Source of the DNA: Streptomyces sp. NBC_01262
Lineage (GTDB): Bacteria > Actinomycetota > Actinomycetes > Streptomycetales > Streptomycetaceae
Assembly: GCF_036226365.1 (NCBI RefSeq)
Contig: NZ_CP108462.1
Span: forward strand, 8,912,501 to 8,976,500
DNA: 64,000 nucleotides
Direction: 5' to 3'
Shown here: one piece after another, positions 47,454 through 55,813 of the stretch
How the letters are laid out: the number at the start of each line of letters is the position of its first letter
Numbering within the stretch: the stretch's first letter is position 1
The notes under the pieces: generated by a model
What the model was told of the DNA's origin: nothing
Seen by the model: the letters and a program-made list of their open reading frames with translations, nothing else
Database searches by the model: none
Program-made: the position numbers and the translations under genes

Positions 47454-48215
47454 ATGTCGACCACCGAGCAGCGCGTAGCGATCGTCACCGGGGCCGCGCG
47501 TGGCATCGGCGCCGCCGCCGCCGTACGCCTGGCCGCCGAGGGCCGCGCCGTCGCCGTGCTGGACCTCGACGAGAGCGCGTGCAAGGACACCGTCGAGCAG
47601 ATCACCGCGGCGGGCGGCCGGGCCATCGCGGTCGGCGCCGACGTGGCCGACGAGGCGCAGGTCGAGGCCGCGGTCACCCGTATCGCCGAGGAGCTGGGCG
47701 CGCCCACGATCCTGGTCAACAACGCGGGCGTGCTCCGCGACAACCTGCTCTTCAAGATGAGCACGTCCGACTGGGACACGGTCATGAACGTGCACCTGCG
47801 CGGCTCCTTCCTCATGACCCGCGCCGTCCAGAAGTACATGGTCGAGGCCAAGTTCGGCCGCGTCGTCAACCTGTCCTCCTCCTCGGCCCTGGGCAACCGC
47901 GGCCAGGTCAACTACTCCGCCGCCAAGGCCGGTCTGCAGGGCTTCACCAAGACCCTCGCCTTCGAGCTCGGCAAGTTCGGCGTCACCGCCAACGCCGTCG
48001 CCCCCGGCTTCATCGTCACCGACATGACCGCCGCCACCGCCGCCCGCGTCGGCATGGGCTTCGAGGAGTTCCAGGCCGCCGCCGCCACCCAGATCCCGGT
48101 CCAGCGGGTCGGCAAGCCCGACGACATCGCCAACGCCATCGCCTTCTTCACCGGCGACGCCGCCGGCTTCGTCTCCGGTCAGGTCCTGTACGTGGCCGGC
48201 GGCCCGCTCAACTGA
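47454..48215 (+). CDS. fabG: 3-oxoacyl-ACP reductase-like SDR
   Basis: 253 residues with all classical SDR motifs: IVTGAARGIGAAAA, ILVNNAGVLRDN, NLSSSSALGNRGQ, YSAAKAGLQGF and a C-terminal GQVLYVAGGPLN. Close in pattern to FabG-type ketoacyl reductases, often called FabG4-like in actinobacteria. GAGGAGAACAG precedes the ATG. First gene of a two-gene unit with the SDR at 48241. Confidence 0.88.
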   Translation: MSTTEQRVAIVTGAARGIGAAAAVRLAAEGRAVAVLDLDESACKDTVEQITAAGGRAIAVGADVADEAQVEAAVTRIAEELGAPTILVNNAGVLRDNLLFKMSTSDWDTVMNVHLRGSFLMTRAVQKYMVEAKFGRVVNLSSSSALGNRGQVNYSAAKAGLQGFTKTLAFELGKFGVTANAVAPGFIVTDMTAATAARVGMGFEEFQAAAATQIPVQRVGKPDDIANAIAFFTGDAAGFVSGQVLYVAGGPLN

Positions 48216-48240
48216 CGACGCGTACAGGAGACACACCACC

Positions 48241-48999
48241 ATGAGCACCCCCCAGCCCGACTCCGGCCGCGTCGCCATCGTCACCGGCGCCAGCCGCGGC
48301 ATCGGCTACGCCATCGCCGAAGCCCTCGTCGCCCGTGGCGACCGCGTCACCATCACCGGCCGCAGCGAGGACGCCCTCAAGGAGGCCGTCGACAGGCTCG
48401 GCTCCGACCGCGTCCTCGGCATCGCGGGCAAGGCCCACGACGAGGCCCACCAGGCCGAGACCGTCGAGCGCACCATCGAGGCCTTCGGCCGCGTCGACTT
48501 CCTCGCCAACAACGCCGGTACGAACCCGGTCTTCGGCCCGATCGCCGAGCTCGACCTCGGCGTCGCCCGCAAGGTCTTCGAGACCAACGTCATCTCCGCG
48601 CTCGGCTTCGCGCAGCAGACCTACAAGGCCTGGCAGAAGGAGCACGGCGGCGCGATCGTCAACATCTCCTCGGTCTCCGGGCTCAGCGCCGCCCCCTTCA
48701 TCGGCGCCTACGGCATCAGCAAGGCCGCCATGGTCAACCTCACCCAGCAGCTCGCCGCCGAGATGGCCCCGGGCATCCGCGTCAACGCCATCGCGCCGGC
48801 GGTCGTCAAGACCAAGTTCGCAGCCGCCCTCTACGAGGGCCGCGAGGAGGAGGCGGCCGCCGCCTACCCCCTCAAGCGCCTCGGCGTCCCCGAGGACATC
48901 GGCGGCGCCGCCGCGTTCCTGCTCTCCGACGCGGCCGCCTGGATCACCGGCCAGACACTGGTCATCGACGGCGGCATGTTCCTCAACGCGTTCGTCTGA
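48241..48999 (+). CDS. SDR family oxidoreductase
   Basis: 252 residues: IVTGASRGIGYAIAEAL, FLANNAGTNPV, NISSVSGLSAAP, YGISKAAMVNL and a C-terminal WITGQTLVIDGGMF. It starts 25 bases after the fabG-like gene and is probably in the same transcript; the ribosome site AGGAGA is inside the spacer. Substrate unknown. Confidence 0.87.
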   Translation: MSTPQPDSGRVAIVTGASRGIGYAIAEALVARGDRVTITGRSEDALKEAVDRLGSDRVLGIAGKAHDEAHQAETVERTIEAFGRVDFLANNAGTNPVFGPIAELDLGVARKVFETNVISALGFAQQTYKAWQKEHGGAIVNISSVSGLSAAPFIGAYGISKAAMVNLTQQLAAEMAPGIRVNAIAPAVVKTKFAAALYEGREEEAAAAYPLKRLGVPEDIGGAAAFLLSDAAAWITGQTLVIDGGMFLNAFV

Positions 49000-49044
49000 G
49001 CCGACGGGAGCCGACGTGGGAGGGCTTGCCCTCGTCCGTACTCC

Positions 49045-49088
49045 AAGGTGCACAGTCCCTGACACAGGCACAGGGACTGTGCACCTTT
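49045..49088 (+). terminator. 17-bp perfect hairpin between the SDR and aldo-keto reductase genes
   Basis: AAGGTGCACAGTCCCTG and CAGGGACTGTGCACCTT pair perfectly around a nine-base loop, followed by TTCCCG. It ends 20 bases before the ribosome site of the next gene. It could terminate the SDR transcript or serve as an operator. Confidence 0.6.
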
Positions 49089-49116
49089 CCCGTTTCCCGC
49101 ACGAGGAGTACGCACC

Positions 49117-50100
49117 ATGCGCTTCCGCCCGCTCGCCGGCGCCACCGGACCCCAGGTCAGCGACCTCTGCCTCGGCATCATGTACTTCGGCACCACCGTC
49201 GACGAGGAGACCTCCTTCGCCATCCTCGACCGCTTCGCCGAGGCCGGCGGGACCTTCCTGGACACCGCGAACAACTACCCCTGCTGGCTGGACGGCAGCA
49301 CCGGCGACGAGGCCGAACTGGCCCTCGGACGCTGGCTGGACAGCCGCCGGGCCCGTGACCGGATGGTCATCGCCACCAAGGTCGGAGCCCGCCCCGACCC
49401 CGCCCGAGGCACCCGCTGGATCAGCGACGACGGCGACCTCGGCAACGCCGAGGGGCTCGCCGCCAAGACCATCCGCCAGGGCCTCGAAAGCAGCCTGCGG
49501 CGCCTGGGCACCGACCGGCTCGACCTCTACTACGCCCACATCGAGGACCGGCGCGTCCCCCTGGACGAAACGGTCGGGGCATTCGCCGAACTGGTCGCCG
49601 AGGGCGCCGTCGGCACACTCGGGGTCAGCAACCACGCCACCTGGCGGATCGCCGAGGCCCGCCGCCTCGCCGCCGAGCGCGGCCTGCCCGGCTACCAGGT
49701 CGTGCAGCAGAAGCACACCTATCTCAAGCCCCACCAGGGCGCCCACTTCGGCTGCCAGCGGCACGTGGACGACGAACTGCTCGACTACGCGGGCACCCAG
49801 GACGACCTGACCGTCCTCGGCTACTCCACGCTCATGGCCGGCGCCTACACCCGCGACGACAAACCCCTCCTTGCGCAGTACGCGCACGACGGATCCCCGG
49901 CCCGCCTGCGCACGCTGCGCGAAGTCGCCGACCAGACCGGCGCCACCCCCAACCAGGTCGTGCTCGCCTGGCTGCTGGGCGGCACCGTCCCGGTGCTGCC
50001 GGTCATCGCGGTCAGCAGCGTCGCCCAGCTCGAAGAGCTGCTCCCGGCCGCCGAACTGGACCTGGCCCCCGAGCTGAGGGCCCGGCTCGACGCCGCGTGA
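49117..50100 (+). CDS. Aldo/keto reductase
   Basis: 327 residues of TIM-barrel fold. The catalytic tetrad motifs are DTANNYPCWL (Asp and Tyr), VIATKVG (Lys) and LYYAHIED (His). C-terminal NADP-binding segment: LLGGTVPVLPVIAVSSVAQLEEL. GAGGAG stands ten bases before the ATG. It would reduce or oxidise sugars or carbonyls with NADPH. The hairpin in its leader may regulate it. Confidence 0.9.
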   Translation: MRFRPLAGATGPQVSDLCLGIMYFGTTVDEETSFAILDRFAEAGGTFLDTANNYPCWLDGSTGDEAELALGRWLDSRRARDRMVIATKVGARPDPARGTRWISDDGDLGNAEGLAAKTIRQGLESSLRRLGTDRLDLYYAHIEDRRVPLDETVGAFAELVAEGAVGTLGVSNHATWRIAEARRLAAERGLPGYQVVQQKHTYLKPHQGAHFGCQRHVDDELLDYAGTQDDLTVLGYSTLMAGAYTRDDKPLLAQYAHDGSPARLRTLREVADQTGATPNQVVLAWLLGGTVPVLPVIAVSSVAQLEELLPAAELDLAPELRARLDAA

Positions 50101-50104
50101 GCGA

Positions 50105-50127
50105 TTGTCAGTGGCCCCCGGTACGTT
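50105..50127 (+). promoter_or_regulatory. RecA-independent DNA-damage promoter of ung (PafBC-type)
   Basis: TTGTCAGTG, eight bases, TACGTT: an exact match to TTGTCRGTG-N8-TANNNT. It begins four bases after the upstream stop codon, and the leader is about 32 bases long with a normal ribosome site. Confidence 0.82.
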
Positions 50128-50165
50128 CTCTCCTAGTAACGGATCGCGTACCGGAGGTTCCTGAC

Positions 50166-50846
50166 GTGCCCAGCATGCTGCCCGAGTCCTGGCAGGCCGT
50201 CCTCGGTGAGGAGTTGGACAAGCCCTACTTCAAGGAGCTCACCGAGTTCGTCGAGGCCGAGCGCGCCGAGCACAAGATCTTCCCGCCCCGGGACGAGGTC
50301 TTCGCGGCGCTCGAAGCCACCCCCTACGACCAGGTCAAGGTGCTGGTCCTGGGCCAGGACCCCTACCACGGCGAGGGCCAGGGACACGGCCTGTGCTTCT
50401 CGGTGCGGCCCGGCGTGAAGACCCCGCCCTCGCTGCGCAACATCTACAAGGAGATGAAGGAGGAGTTCGGCTACCCGGTCCCCGACAACGGCTACCTGAT
50501 GCCGTGGGCCCACCAGGGCGTCCTGCTCCTCAACGCGGTGCTCACCGTCCGCGAGGGCGAGGCCAACTCCCACAAGGGCAAGGGCTGGGAGAAGTTCACC
50601 GACGCCGTGATCAAGGCCGTCGCCGAGCGCCCCGACCCCGCCGTCTTCGTCCTGTGGGGCAACTACGCGAAGAAGAAGCTGCCCCTCATCGACACCTCCC
50701 GGCACGCCGTAGTCCAGGGCGCGCACCCCTCGCCCCTCTCGGCCAAGCTCTTCCTCGGCAGCCGGCCCTTCACCCAGATCGACGAGGCCGTCAAGGCCCA
50801 GGGCCACGACCCGATCGACTGGCGGATCCCGGACCTGGCCCAGTAG
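50166..50846 (+). CDS. ung: Uracil-DNA glycosylase (family 1)
   Basis: 226 residues. Water-activating motif GQDPYHG with D65, uracil-recognition strand LLLNAVLTV, FVLWGNYAKKK, and HPSPLSAK with the catalytic His. It removes uracil from DNA. GTG 50166 follows GGAGG by eight bases; a longer frame upstream overlaps the promoter. Its promoter carries the same DNA-damage signature as dinB. Confidence 0.95.
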   Translation: MPSMLPESWQAVLGEELDKPYFKELTEFVEAERAEHKIFPPRDEVFAALEATPYDQVKVLVLGQDPYHGEGQGHGLCFSVRPGVKTPPSLRNIYKEMKEEFGYPVPDNGYLMPWAHQGVLLLNAVLTVREGEANSHKGKGWEKFTDAVIKAVAERPDPAVFVLWGNYAKKKLPLIDTSRHAVVQGAHPSPLSAKLFLGSRPFTQIDEAVKAQGHDPIDWRIPDLAQ

Positions 50847-50883
50847 CCGGGTAATTGTGTTGCCGGGCGGGGGGTGCGGATTC

Positions 50884-50889
50884 GATCAT
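50884..50889 (+). promoter_or_regulatory. -10-like element, leaderless start of the methyltransferase gene
   Basis: GATCAT, six bases, then ATG at 50896. Confidence 0.4.
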
Positions 50890-50895
50890 CGGTGG

Positions 50896-51681
50896 ATGGT
50901 GGAACTCGACTCACGTGTCCTCGCCTACTACGAGCAGGGCAAGGAGGACAGCCGGCTGCGCGATGGCGTCAACCGGCTCGAATTCTGGCGTACCCAAGAT
51001 GTCCTTCGGCGCTCGCTTCCGCCCGCCCCGGCTCGTGTGCTCGATGTGGGCGGGGGCAGCGGCGTGCACGCCGAATGGCTGGCCGCGGACGGATACGAGA
51101 CCGAGGTTCTCGATCCCGTGCCGTTGCACGTCCAGCAAGCTGCGCGGTGTACAGGGGTCACCGCGAGGCTTGGGGACGCGCGCGAGCTGCCGTACGAGGA
51201 CGGCTCCTATGATGCCGTGCTGCTGATGGGGCCGCTCTATCACCTCCCCGACCGGTCCGACCGGGTCCGGGCCCTGGCCGAGGCCCGCCGGGTGGCCCGG
51301 CCCGGCGGGCTGGTCGCGGCGGCCTCCATCAGCCGGTACGCGGCGCTGCACGACCACTGGCGCACGGGAGTCTTCGCCGAGCCGGGCGTGCACGACCGGA
51401 TGCTGCGCCTGCTGACGATGGGCGTACTCCACCAGGCGGATCTGTTCACCACGGCGTACTTCCACGAGCCCGACGAACTGCTCGCCGAGTTCGCCGACGC
51501 CGGGCTCGCCGACCCGCTCCGCCATGGCCTGGAAGCGGCCGCCTGGCTCGTCGGGGGCATGGACGGCCATCTCGACGACGCCGGGCGCCGTGCCATGGTC
51601 CTGGAGGCGCTGATGGCGATGGGCACCGAACCGTCACTGCTGGGGGTCAGCGGCCATCTGCTGACCGTGGCACGCGCCTGA
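50896..51681 (+). CDS. SAM-dependent methyltransferase
   Basis: 261 residues with motif I RVLDVGGGSGVHAEWLA, EVLDPVPLHV, the ARLGDARELPYEDGSYDAVLLMGPLYHLPD segment (motifs II and post-I) and RRVARPGGLVAAASI. Similar proteins are annotated as small-molecule methyltransferases without known substrate. An upstream GTG-type extension has no similarity. Six bases separate GATCAT from its ATG. Confidence 0.84.
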   Translation: MVELDSRVLAYYEQGKEDSRLRDGVNRLEFWRTQDVLRRSLPPAPARVLDVGGGSGVHAEWLAADGYETEVLDPVPLHVQQAARCTGVTARLGDARELPYEDGSYDAVLLMGPLYHLPDRSDRVRALAEARRVARPGGLVAAASISRYAALHDHWRTGVFAEPGVHDRMLRLLTMGVLHQADLFTTAYFHEPDELLAEFADAGLADPLRHGLEAAAWLVGGMDGHLDDAGRRAMVLEALMAMGTEPSLLGVSGHLLTVARA

Positions 51682-51687
51682 CGCAGA

Positions 51688-51710
51688 TTGTCACACCGGG
51701 CGTATAGCTT
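51688..51710 (+). promoter_or_regulatory. Degenerate damage-type promoter before the gene at 51718
   Basis: TTGTCACAC, eight bases, TAGCTT: matches the damage promoter at TTGTC and TANNNT but not at the second half of the -35 box. Seven bases to the GTG. Confidence 0.45.
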
Positions 51711-51717
51711 GGTCGTC

Positions 51718-52158
51718 GTGGTGAATGACGAGGTCATGACGCGGATCGGCCAGGTCGTGATGCTGTTGCACGGCGGGGACCGTGAGGAGGCGCGCAATCG
51801 CTTCGCCGGCCTGTGGGAGCAGATCGGGGAGGAGGGGGACCCCCTCCACCGCTGCATGGTCGCGCACCACATGGCCGACACCCAGGACGATCCGGAGGAC
51901 GAACTGGACTGGGACGTACGGGCGCTGCGCGCCGCCTCCGGGATGAGCGGTGAGGTGGCGCGGGGCTTCTACCCCTCGCTGCACCTCAACCTCGCCGCGT
52001 CGTACTGGCGGGTCGGCGAGGAGCGCATGGCGATCAGCCACCTCGGCCGGGCCCGGGAGTCCTGCTCGGCGCTCGGGGAGGACGCGTACGGGGACCGGAT
52101 CCGGGCCGCTGTCGGCCGGATGGAGCTGCGGCTGACCGGGTCGGATCAGTTGCCGTAG
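51718..52158 (+). CDS. Conserved hypothetical helical (TPR-like) protein
   Basis: 146 residues, all helical. DEVMTRIGQVVMLLHGGDREEARNRFAGLWEQIG and FYPSLHLNLAASYWRVGEERMAISHLGRARES are both tetratricopeptide-like helix pairs. HHMADTQDDPEDELDWDVRAL lies between them. Found widely in streptomycetes, function unknown. GTG 51718 or GTG 51721 starts it; the former fits the -10 spacing. The 3' end overlaps the convergent lipoprotein gene by 13 bases. Confidence 0.7.
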   Translation: MVNDEVMTRIGQVVMLLHGGDREEARNRFAGLWEQIGEEGDPLHRCMVAHHMADTQDDPEDELDWDVRALRAASGMSGEVARGFYPSLHLNLAASYWRVGEERMAISHLGRARESCSALGEDAYGDRIRAAVGRMELRLTGSDQLP

Positions 52159-52589
52159 GCCCGGCCGCGGTAGGCCTGGCGGCAGATTCGCGCGGCGTCG
52201 CCCTGGCCCGCCCAGCCGCCGTATGCCTCGCCCATGTCGCAGACGTTGGCACCGCCGGTACCGGCCCTGGACACGGCGGCGCGGGGCCGAGGGCCGGCGG
52301 GCCCGGCCGCCGGGCGCTGGGGCCGGACCGGCGGCGCCACATGCCGCCGCGGGGCGGCCTTCGGCCGGGGCGAGTCGGCCGGCTCCGGCCGTACGCTGGC
52401 GAGCGCCTCATGGGCCGGCGCCTGGACGATCGGCGCCGGGCCGCCCGCCGCCGACGGCGCCAGCTGCCCGGAGATCAGCCCGCCCCCGGGGCCGGCGGCG
52501 GGCTGGGACACGGTCACACATCCGGAGACGGCCGAGGCCGCCGCCAGGATCACCACTGCTGTGAGTCGACGCACCCGGACAACTCTCAC
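52146..52589 (-). CDS. Proline-rich lipoprotein
   Basis: About 147 residues. A basic start and hydrophobic core end in a lipobox, LTAVVILAAASAVSGC, so it should be exported and lipid-anchored. A long Pro/Ala/Arg-rich stretch follows. The C-terminus has a compact conserved motif, NVCDMGEAYGGWAGQGDAARICRQAYRG, with two cysteines. Function unknown. GTG 52589 and GTG 52574 are both plausible starts. Confidence 0.7.
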   Translation of the reverse strand: MRVVRVRRLTAVVILAAASAVSGCVTVSQPAAGPGGGLISGQLAPSAAGGPAPIVQAPAHEALASVRPEPADSPRPKAAPRRHVAPPVRPQRPAAGPAGPRPRAAVSRAGTGGANVCDMGEAYGGWAGQGDAARICRQAYRGRAYGN

Positions 52590-52650
52590 GTACGGGGTGG
52601 ATGTTGGGAATGCCCCGCAAGAGTGATCCAAAGCGGCGCCGACAAGCGCC

Positions 52651-53163
52651 TCACTCGCCCGTGGCGCCGTCGATCCGCTCGCGGATCAGGTCGGCGTGGC
52701 CGTTGTGCCGCGCGTACTCCTCGATCATGTGGATGTAGATCCAGCGCAGCGAGTACTCCTGGCGCTCACCCCCGCGCACCCGGCTGCCGAGGTCGTCGAG
52801 GGAGCGGCCCTCCGCCAGCTTCCTGGAGTACGCCACCTCCGCCCGCCAGGTGCCGAACGACTCCTCCGTCACGGCCGCGTCGAGCCGGTGGAACTCGCCG
52901 TCAGGGTCCTCGTCGCTGTAATAGAGCGGCTTCGCCTCCTCCCCGGCGAGCACATGGCGGAACCAGCCTCGCTCGACCTCCGCCAGGTGCCGGACCAGGC
53001 CCAGCAGTGTCAGCTCCGACGGGGGCGCGGACGCCTCGCGCAGTTGCGCGTCCGTCAGCCCCTCGCATTTGAGGGCCAGGGTGTCGCGGTGGAAGTCCAG
53101 AAAGCCTTCCAGGAGAGTGCGTTCGTCGGCGACATTCGGCGGATCGGTTCGTTTCGTCGTCAT
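52651..53163 (-). CDS. DinB-superfamily (DUF664) protein
   Basis: 170 residues of four-helix DinB/YfiT type: ERTLLEGFLDFHRDTLALKCEGLTDAQLREASAPPSELTLLGLVRHLAEVERGWF (metal-site His in LVRHL), SLRWIYIHMIEEYARHNGHADLIRERIDG with two more histidines. Members include mycothiol-dependent transferases; despite the name it is unrelated to DNA polymerase IV. ATG at 53163 is chosen; ATGs at 53172 and 53175 are alternatives. Confidence 0.85.
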   Translation of the reverse strand: MTTKRTDPPNVADERTLLEGFLDFHRDTLALKCEGLTDAQLREASAPPSELTLLGLVRHLAEVERGWFRHVLAGEEAKPLYYSDEDPDGEFHRLDAAVTEESFGTWRAEVAYSRKLAEGRSLDDLGSRVRGGERQEYSLRWIYIHMIEEYARHNGHADLIRERIDGATGE

Positions 53164-53219
53164 GGCGGTCATCATCCGCTGTGGGGTCCGGCAACCGCGA
53201 GGCAATATCGGTATGCCCA

Positions 53220-53225
53220 TATGCT
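53220..53225 (+). promoter_or_regulatory. -10 element, leaderless start of the Gfo/Idh/MocA gene
   Basis: TATGCT, six bases, then ATG at 53232. Confidence 0.6.
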
Positions 53226-53231
53226 GAGCCC

Positions 53232-54146
53232 ATGAAGATCGGTGTGATCGGACTCGGCGACATCGCCCAGAAGGCCTACCTGCCGGTACTCACCGCCCAG
53301 CCCGGCCTGGAACTGCATCTGCACACCCGCAGCAGCGCCACCCTGGACCGGATCGGCGACGCACACCGGATCCCCCCGCCGCACCGCCACACCGCCCTCG
53401 ACAACCTGCTGGCCCAGGAACCCGACGCGGCCTTCGTGCACGCCCCGACCGAACACCATGTCGAGATCGCCGGGCGCCTGATCGAAGTCGGCGTCCCGGT
53501 CTACCTCGACAAACCCCTCGCCTCCGACCTTGCGGGCGCCGAGCACCTCGTACGGCTCGCGGAGCGGCACCGGGTCAGCCTCATGACGGGCTTCAACCGC
53601 CGTTACGCGCCCGCGTACACGCAGGTCCTGGAGCACCCGCGCGACCTGATCCTGATGCAGAAGAACCGGGTCGGACTCCCCGCGCCGGCCCGCGGATTCG
53701 TCTACGACGACTTCATCCATGTCGCCGACACGCTGCGCTTCCTGCTGCCCGGCGCGGTCGAGCACACCACGGTGCGGGCCAAGGTACGCGGCGGGCTGAC
53801 CCACCACATCGTGCTGGAGCTGTCCGGCGACGGCTTCACGGCCATCGGCGTCATGAACCGGATGAGCGGGTCCGCCGAGGAACGGCTCGAAGTGTCCGGC
53901 GACGACACCAAGCGCGAGGTCGTCAACATCGCCGACGTCATCGACCACAAGGGCCAGCCCACGGTGCGCCGCCGGGGCGACTGGGTCTCCGTCGCCCGGC
54001 AGCGCGGCTTCGAGCAGATCACCCAGACCTTCCTGGACGCCGTGCGCGCGGGCAAGCTGCTCGACGCACAGGACAGCCTGCGCACGCACGAACTGTGCGA
54101 ACGGATCGTCACCGAGATCACCCGGATCGGCGAGCGGACCGCCTGA
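53232..54146 (+). CDS. Gfo/Idh/MocA-family NAD(P)-dependent oxidoreductase
   Basis: 304 residues. N-terminal Rossmann domain MKIGVIGLGDIAQKAYLPVL, then HAPTEHHVEIAGRLIEVGVPVYLDKPLA with the conserved DKP lysine; the C-terminal domain has GFNRRYAP and YDDFIHVADTLRFL (active-site His). It probably oxidises or reduces a sugar or inositol. Overlaps the convergent lnt gene by 29 bases. Confidence 0.88.
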   Translation: MKIGVIGLGDIAQKAYLPVLTAQPGLELHLHTRSSATLDRIGDAHRIPPPHRHTALDNLLAQEPDAAFVHAPTEHHVEIAGRLIEVGVPVYLDKPLASDLAGAEHLVRLAERHRVSLMTGFNRRYAPAYTQVLEHPRDLILMQKNRVGLPAPARGFVYDDFIHVADTLRFLLPGAVEHTTVRAKVRGGLTHHIVLELSGDGFTAIGVMNRMSGSAEERLEVSGDDTKREVVNIADVIDHKGQPTVRRRGDWVSVARQRGFEQITQTFLDAVRAGKLLDAQDSLRTHELCERIVTEITRIGERTA

Positions 54147-55650
54147 CCGCCACCTCGTACGCCGCCGCGACGGCCAGCAGGAGCACGGCGAGCTTCACCA
54201 CCCAGTCCCCGTACCGGTCGTACGGGCTGCGCCCGTCGGCCAACGGAATGTCGTACACGGCGGCGGCGCTGCGCGAGGTCGCCAGCCGTGGGCCGATCTG
54301 GCGGCCCCGGGCGTCGTAGACCGCGGTGATGCCGGTCAGGGTGGCGTGCACCATCGGCCGCCAGGACTCCGCCGCGCGCAGGGCGGCCAGCGAGGCGTGC
54401 TGCGCGGGCGCCCAACTGTTCTGGAAGGACGAGGTCGAGGACTGCGCCACGAGCAGCTGGGCGCCCTTGTCCGTCAGATTGCGGCTCATGTCGGGGAACG
54501 CCGACTCGAAGCAGACCAGCGGCCCGATGCGCAGGTCGCCGGTGTCCATGATCACCTGATGGTCGCCGCGCCGCCGGTCCTCGCCGGCCGCCTTGCCCAC
54601 GGAGGTGACCCAGCCGAGCATCGAGCGCAGCGGGATGTACTCGCCGAAGGGCACCAGGCGCATCTTGTCGTAGCTCTCGCCGACCGGCCCGTCCGGGCCG
54701 ATCAGGACGGAGGTCTTGGAGATGCCGCGCCCGTCGGCGCGCCGGGCGTCGACATTGACCAGCACATCGGCGCCCACGTCCTGCGCAAGGGCGGCCAGCC
54801 GCTGCGCGATGTCCGGGCGCGAGGTCAGGTCGAAGCCGACGCTGCTCTCGCCCCACACCACCAGGTCCACGTCCCGGCCCGCGAGAGTGCGGGTCAGCGC
54901 CTCGCCCCGGTCGAATCGCGCCTGCGCACCGACGATCACCCCCGGCTGCACAACCGCCACCCGCACCGTCTCCCCGTCCCCGCCCGGCACCGGGGCCCAC
55001 CGCCAGGCCGCCGTCGTACCGGCCGCGGCCAGAGCCAGCGCCGTGCATGCGGGCATACGCCACCGGGGCACCGCGATCAGCACCGCCAGTGCCGTGTTCA
55101 CCGCGACCACCAACGCGCTCACCAGCCAGACCCCGCCCAGCGACGCCAGCCGCAGCGCCGGCCCCACCTGCCACTGGCTGGCGCCCAGCAGCCCCCACGG
55201 GCCGCCCAGGTACTCCCAGGAGCGGGCCAGCTCCACCATCAGCCAGCCGCACGGCACCAGCACCAGCGCGGCCGCAGCGGAGCGGCCCGACGGGACCCCG
55301 CCGAGCAGCCGGTGCACCAGCCAGCCCCACGGCGCCCACAGGGCCCCCAGGAGCAGCGCCAGCAACACGATGAAGACATGAAGGCTCGACCACAGCCAGT
55401 GGTGCACCGCGATCATGAACCCCGCCCCGCCCAGCCACCCGTCCAGCGCAGCGCGCCGCCCGGTCCCCGCCGACCTGACCAGCAGCAGCCAGGGCACCAG
55501 GGCCCCGTAGGCCAGCCACCACAGTGAAGGCGCCGGAAAAGCCAGCGCGGGCAGCGCGCCGGATGCCGCCGCCACCGCCCCCCGCGCCCAGGGCGAGGCC
55601 GGTCCCGAAGAGGTCCGGGTCACTGCCTTGCCACCGGTCGTCATCGTCAC
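54118..55650 (-). CDS. lnt: Apolipoprotein N-acyltransferase
   Basis: 510 residues. Six or so N-terminal membrane helices (SLWWLAYGALVPWLLLVRSA through LAVLIAVPRW) lead to a nitrilase domain. Its catalytic triad is visible: Glu in VVWGESSVGFD, Lys in YDKMRLVPFGEYIP, and Cys in PLVCFESAFPD. It adds the third acyl chain to exported lipoproteins. A further membrane helix closes the protein (VVKLAVLLLAVAAAYEV). Shares a divergent start region with the SpoIIE-type gene. Confidence 0.93.
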   Translation of the reverse strand: MTMTTGGKAVTRTSSGPASPWARGAVAAASGALPALAFPAPSLWWLAYGALVPWLLLVRSAGTGRRAALDGWLGGAGFMIAVHHWLWSSLHVFIVLLALLLGALWAPWGWLVHRLLGGVPSGRSAAAALVLVPCGWLMVELARSWEYLGGPWGLLGASQWQVGPALRLASLGGVWLVSALVVAVNTALAVLIAVPRWRMPACTALALAAAGTTAAWRWAPVPGGDGETVRVAVVQPGVIVGAQARFDRGEALTRTLAGRDVDLVVWGESSVGFDLTSRPDIAQRLAALAQDVGADVLVNVDARRADGRGISKTSVLIGPDGPVGESYDKMRLVPFGEYIPLRSMLGWVTSVGKAAGEDRRRGDHQVIMDTGDLRIGPLVCFESAFPDMSRNLTDKGAQLLVAQSSTSSFQNSWAPAQHASLAALRAAESWRPMVHATLTGITAVYDARGRQIGPRLATSRSAAAVYDIPLADGRSPYDRYGDWVVKLAVLLLAVAAAYEVAVRRSARRSG

Positions 55651-55813
55651 ACGCGCTCCTCACGATCGCCCTGCCCCAGTGTCGACGCTGGAGCACATTG
55701 TGCACAGGGCGCGACGCGCCGCTTGAGACTGGGCAGGCGAGGGATCATCCTGGGACTGATGACCCCGGTGTGCCGGTGAGACATGGCGTGGTGAGGAGAC
55801 GAAAGACCTGCCG

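Noticed and set aside
52651-53163. DinB-superfamily name suggesting a second DNA polymerase IV or an SOS gene
   Set aside because: The protein is a small helical metal-site fold unrelated to the Y-family polymerase, and it has no damage-type promoter.
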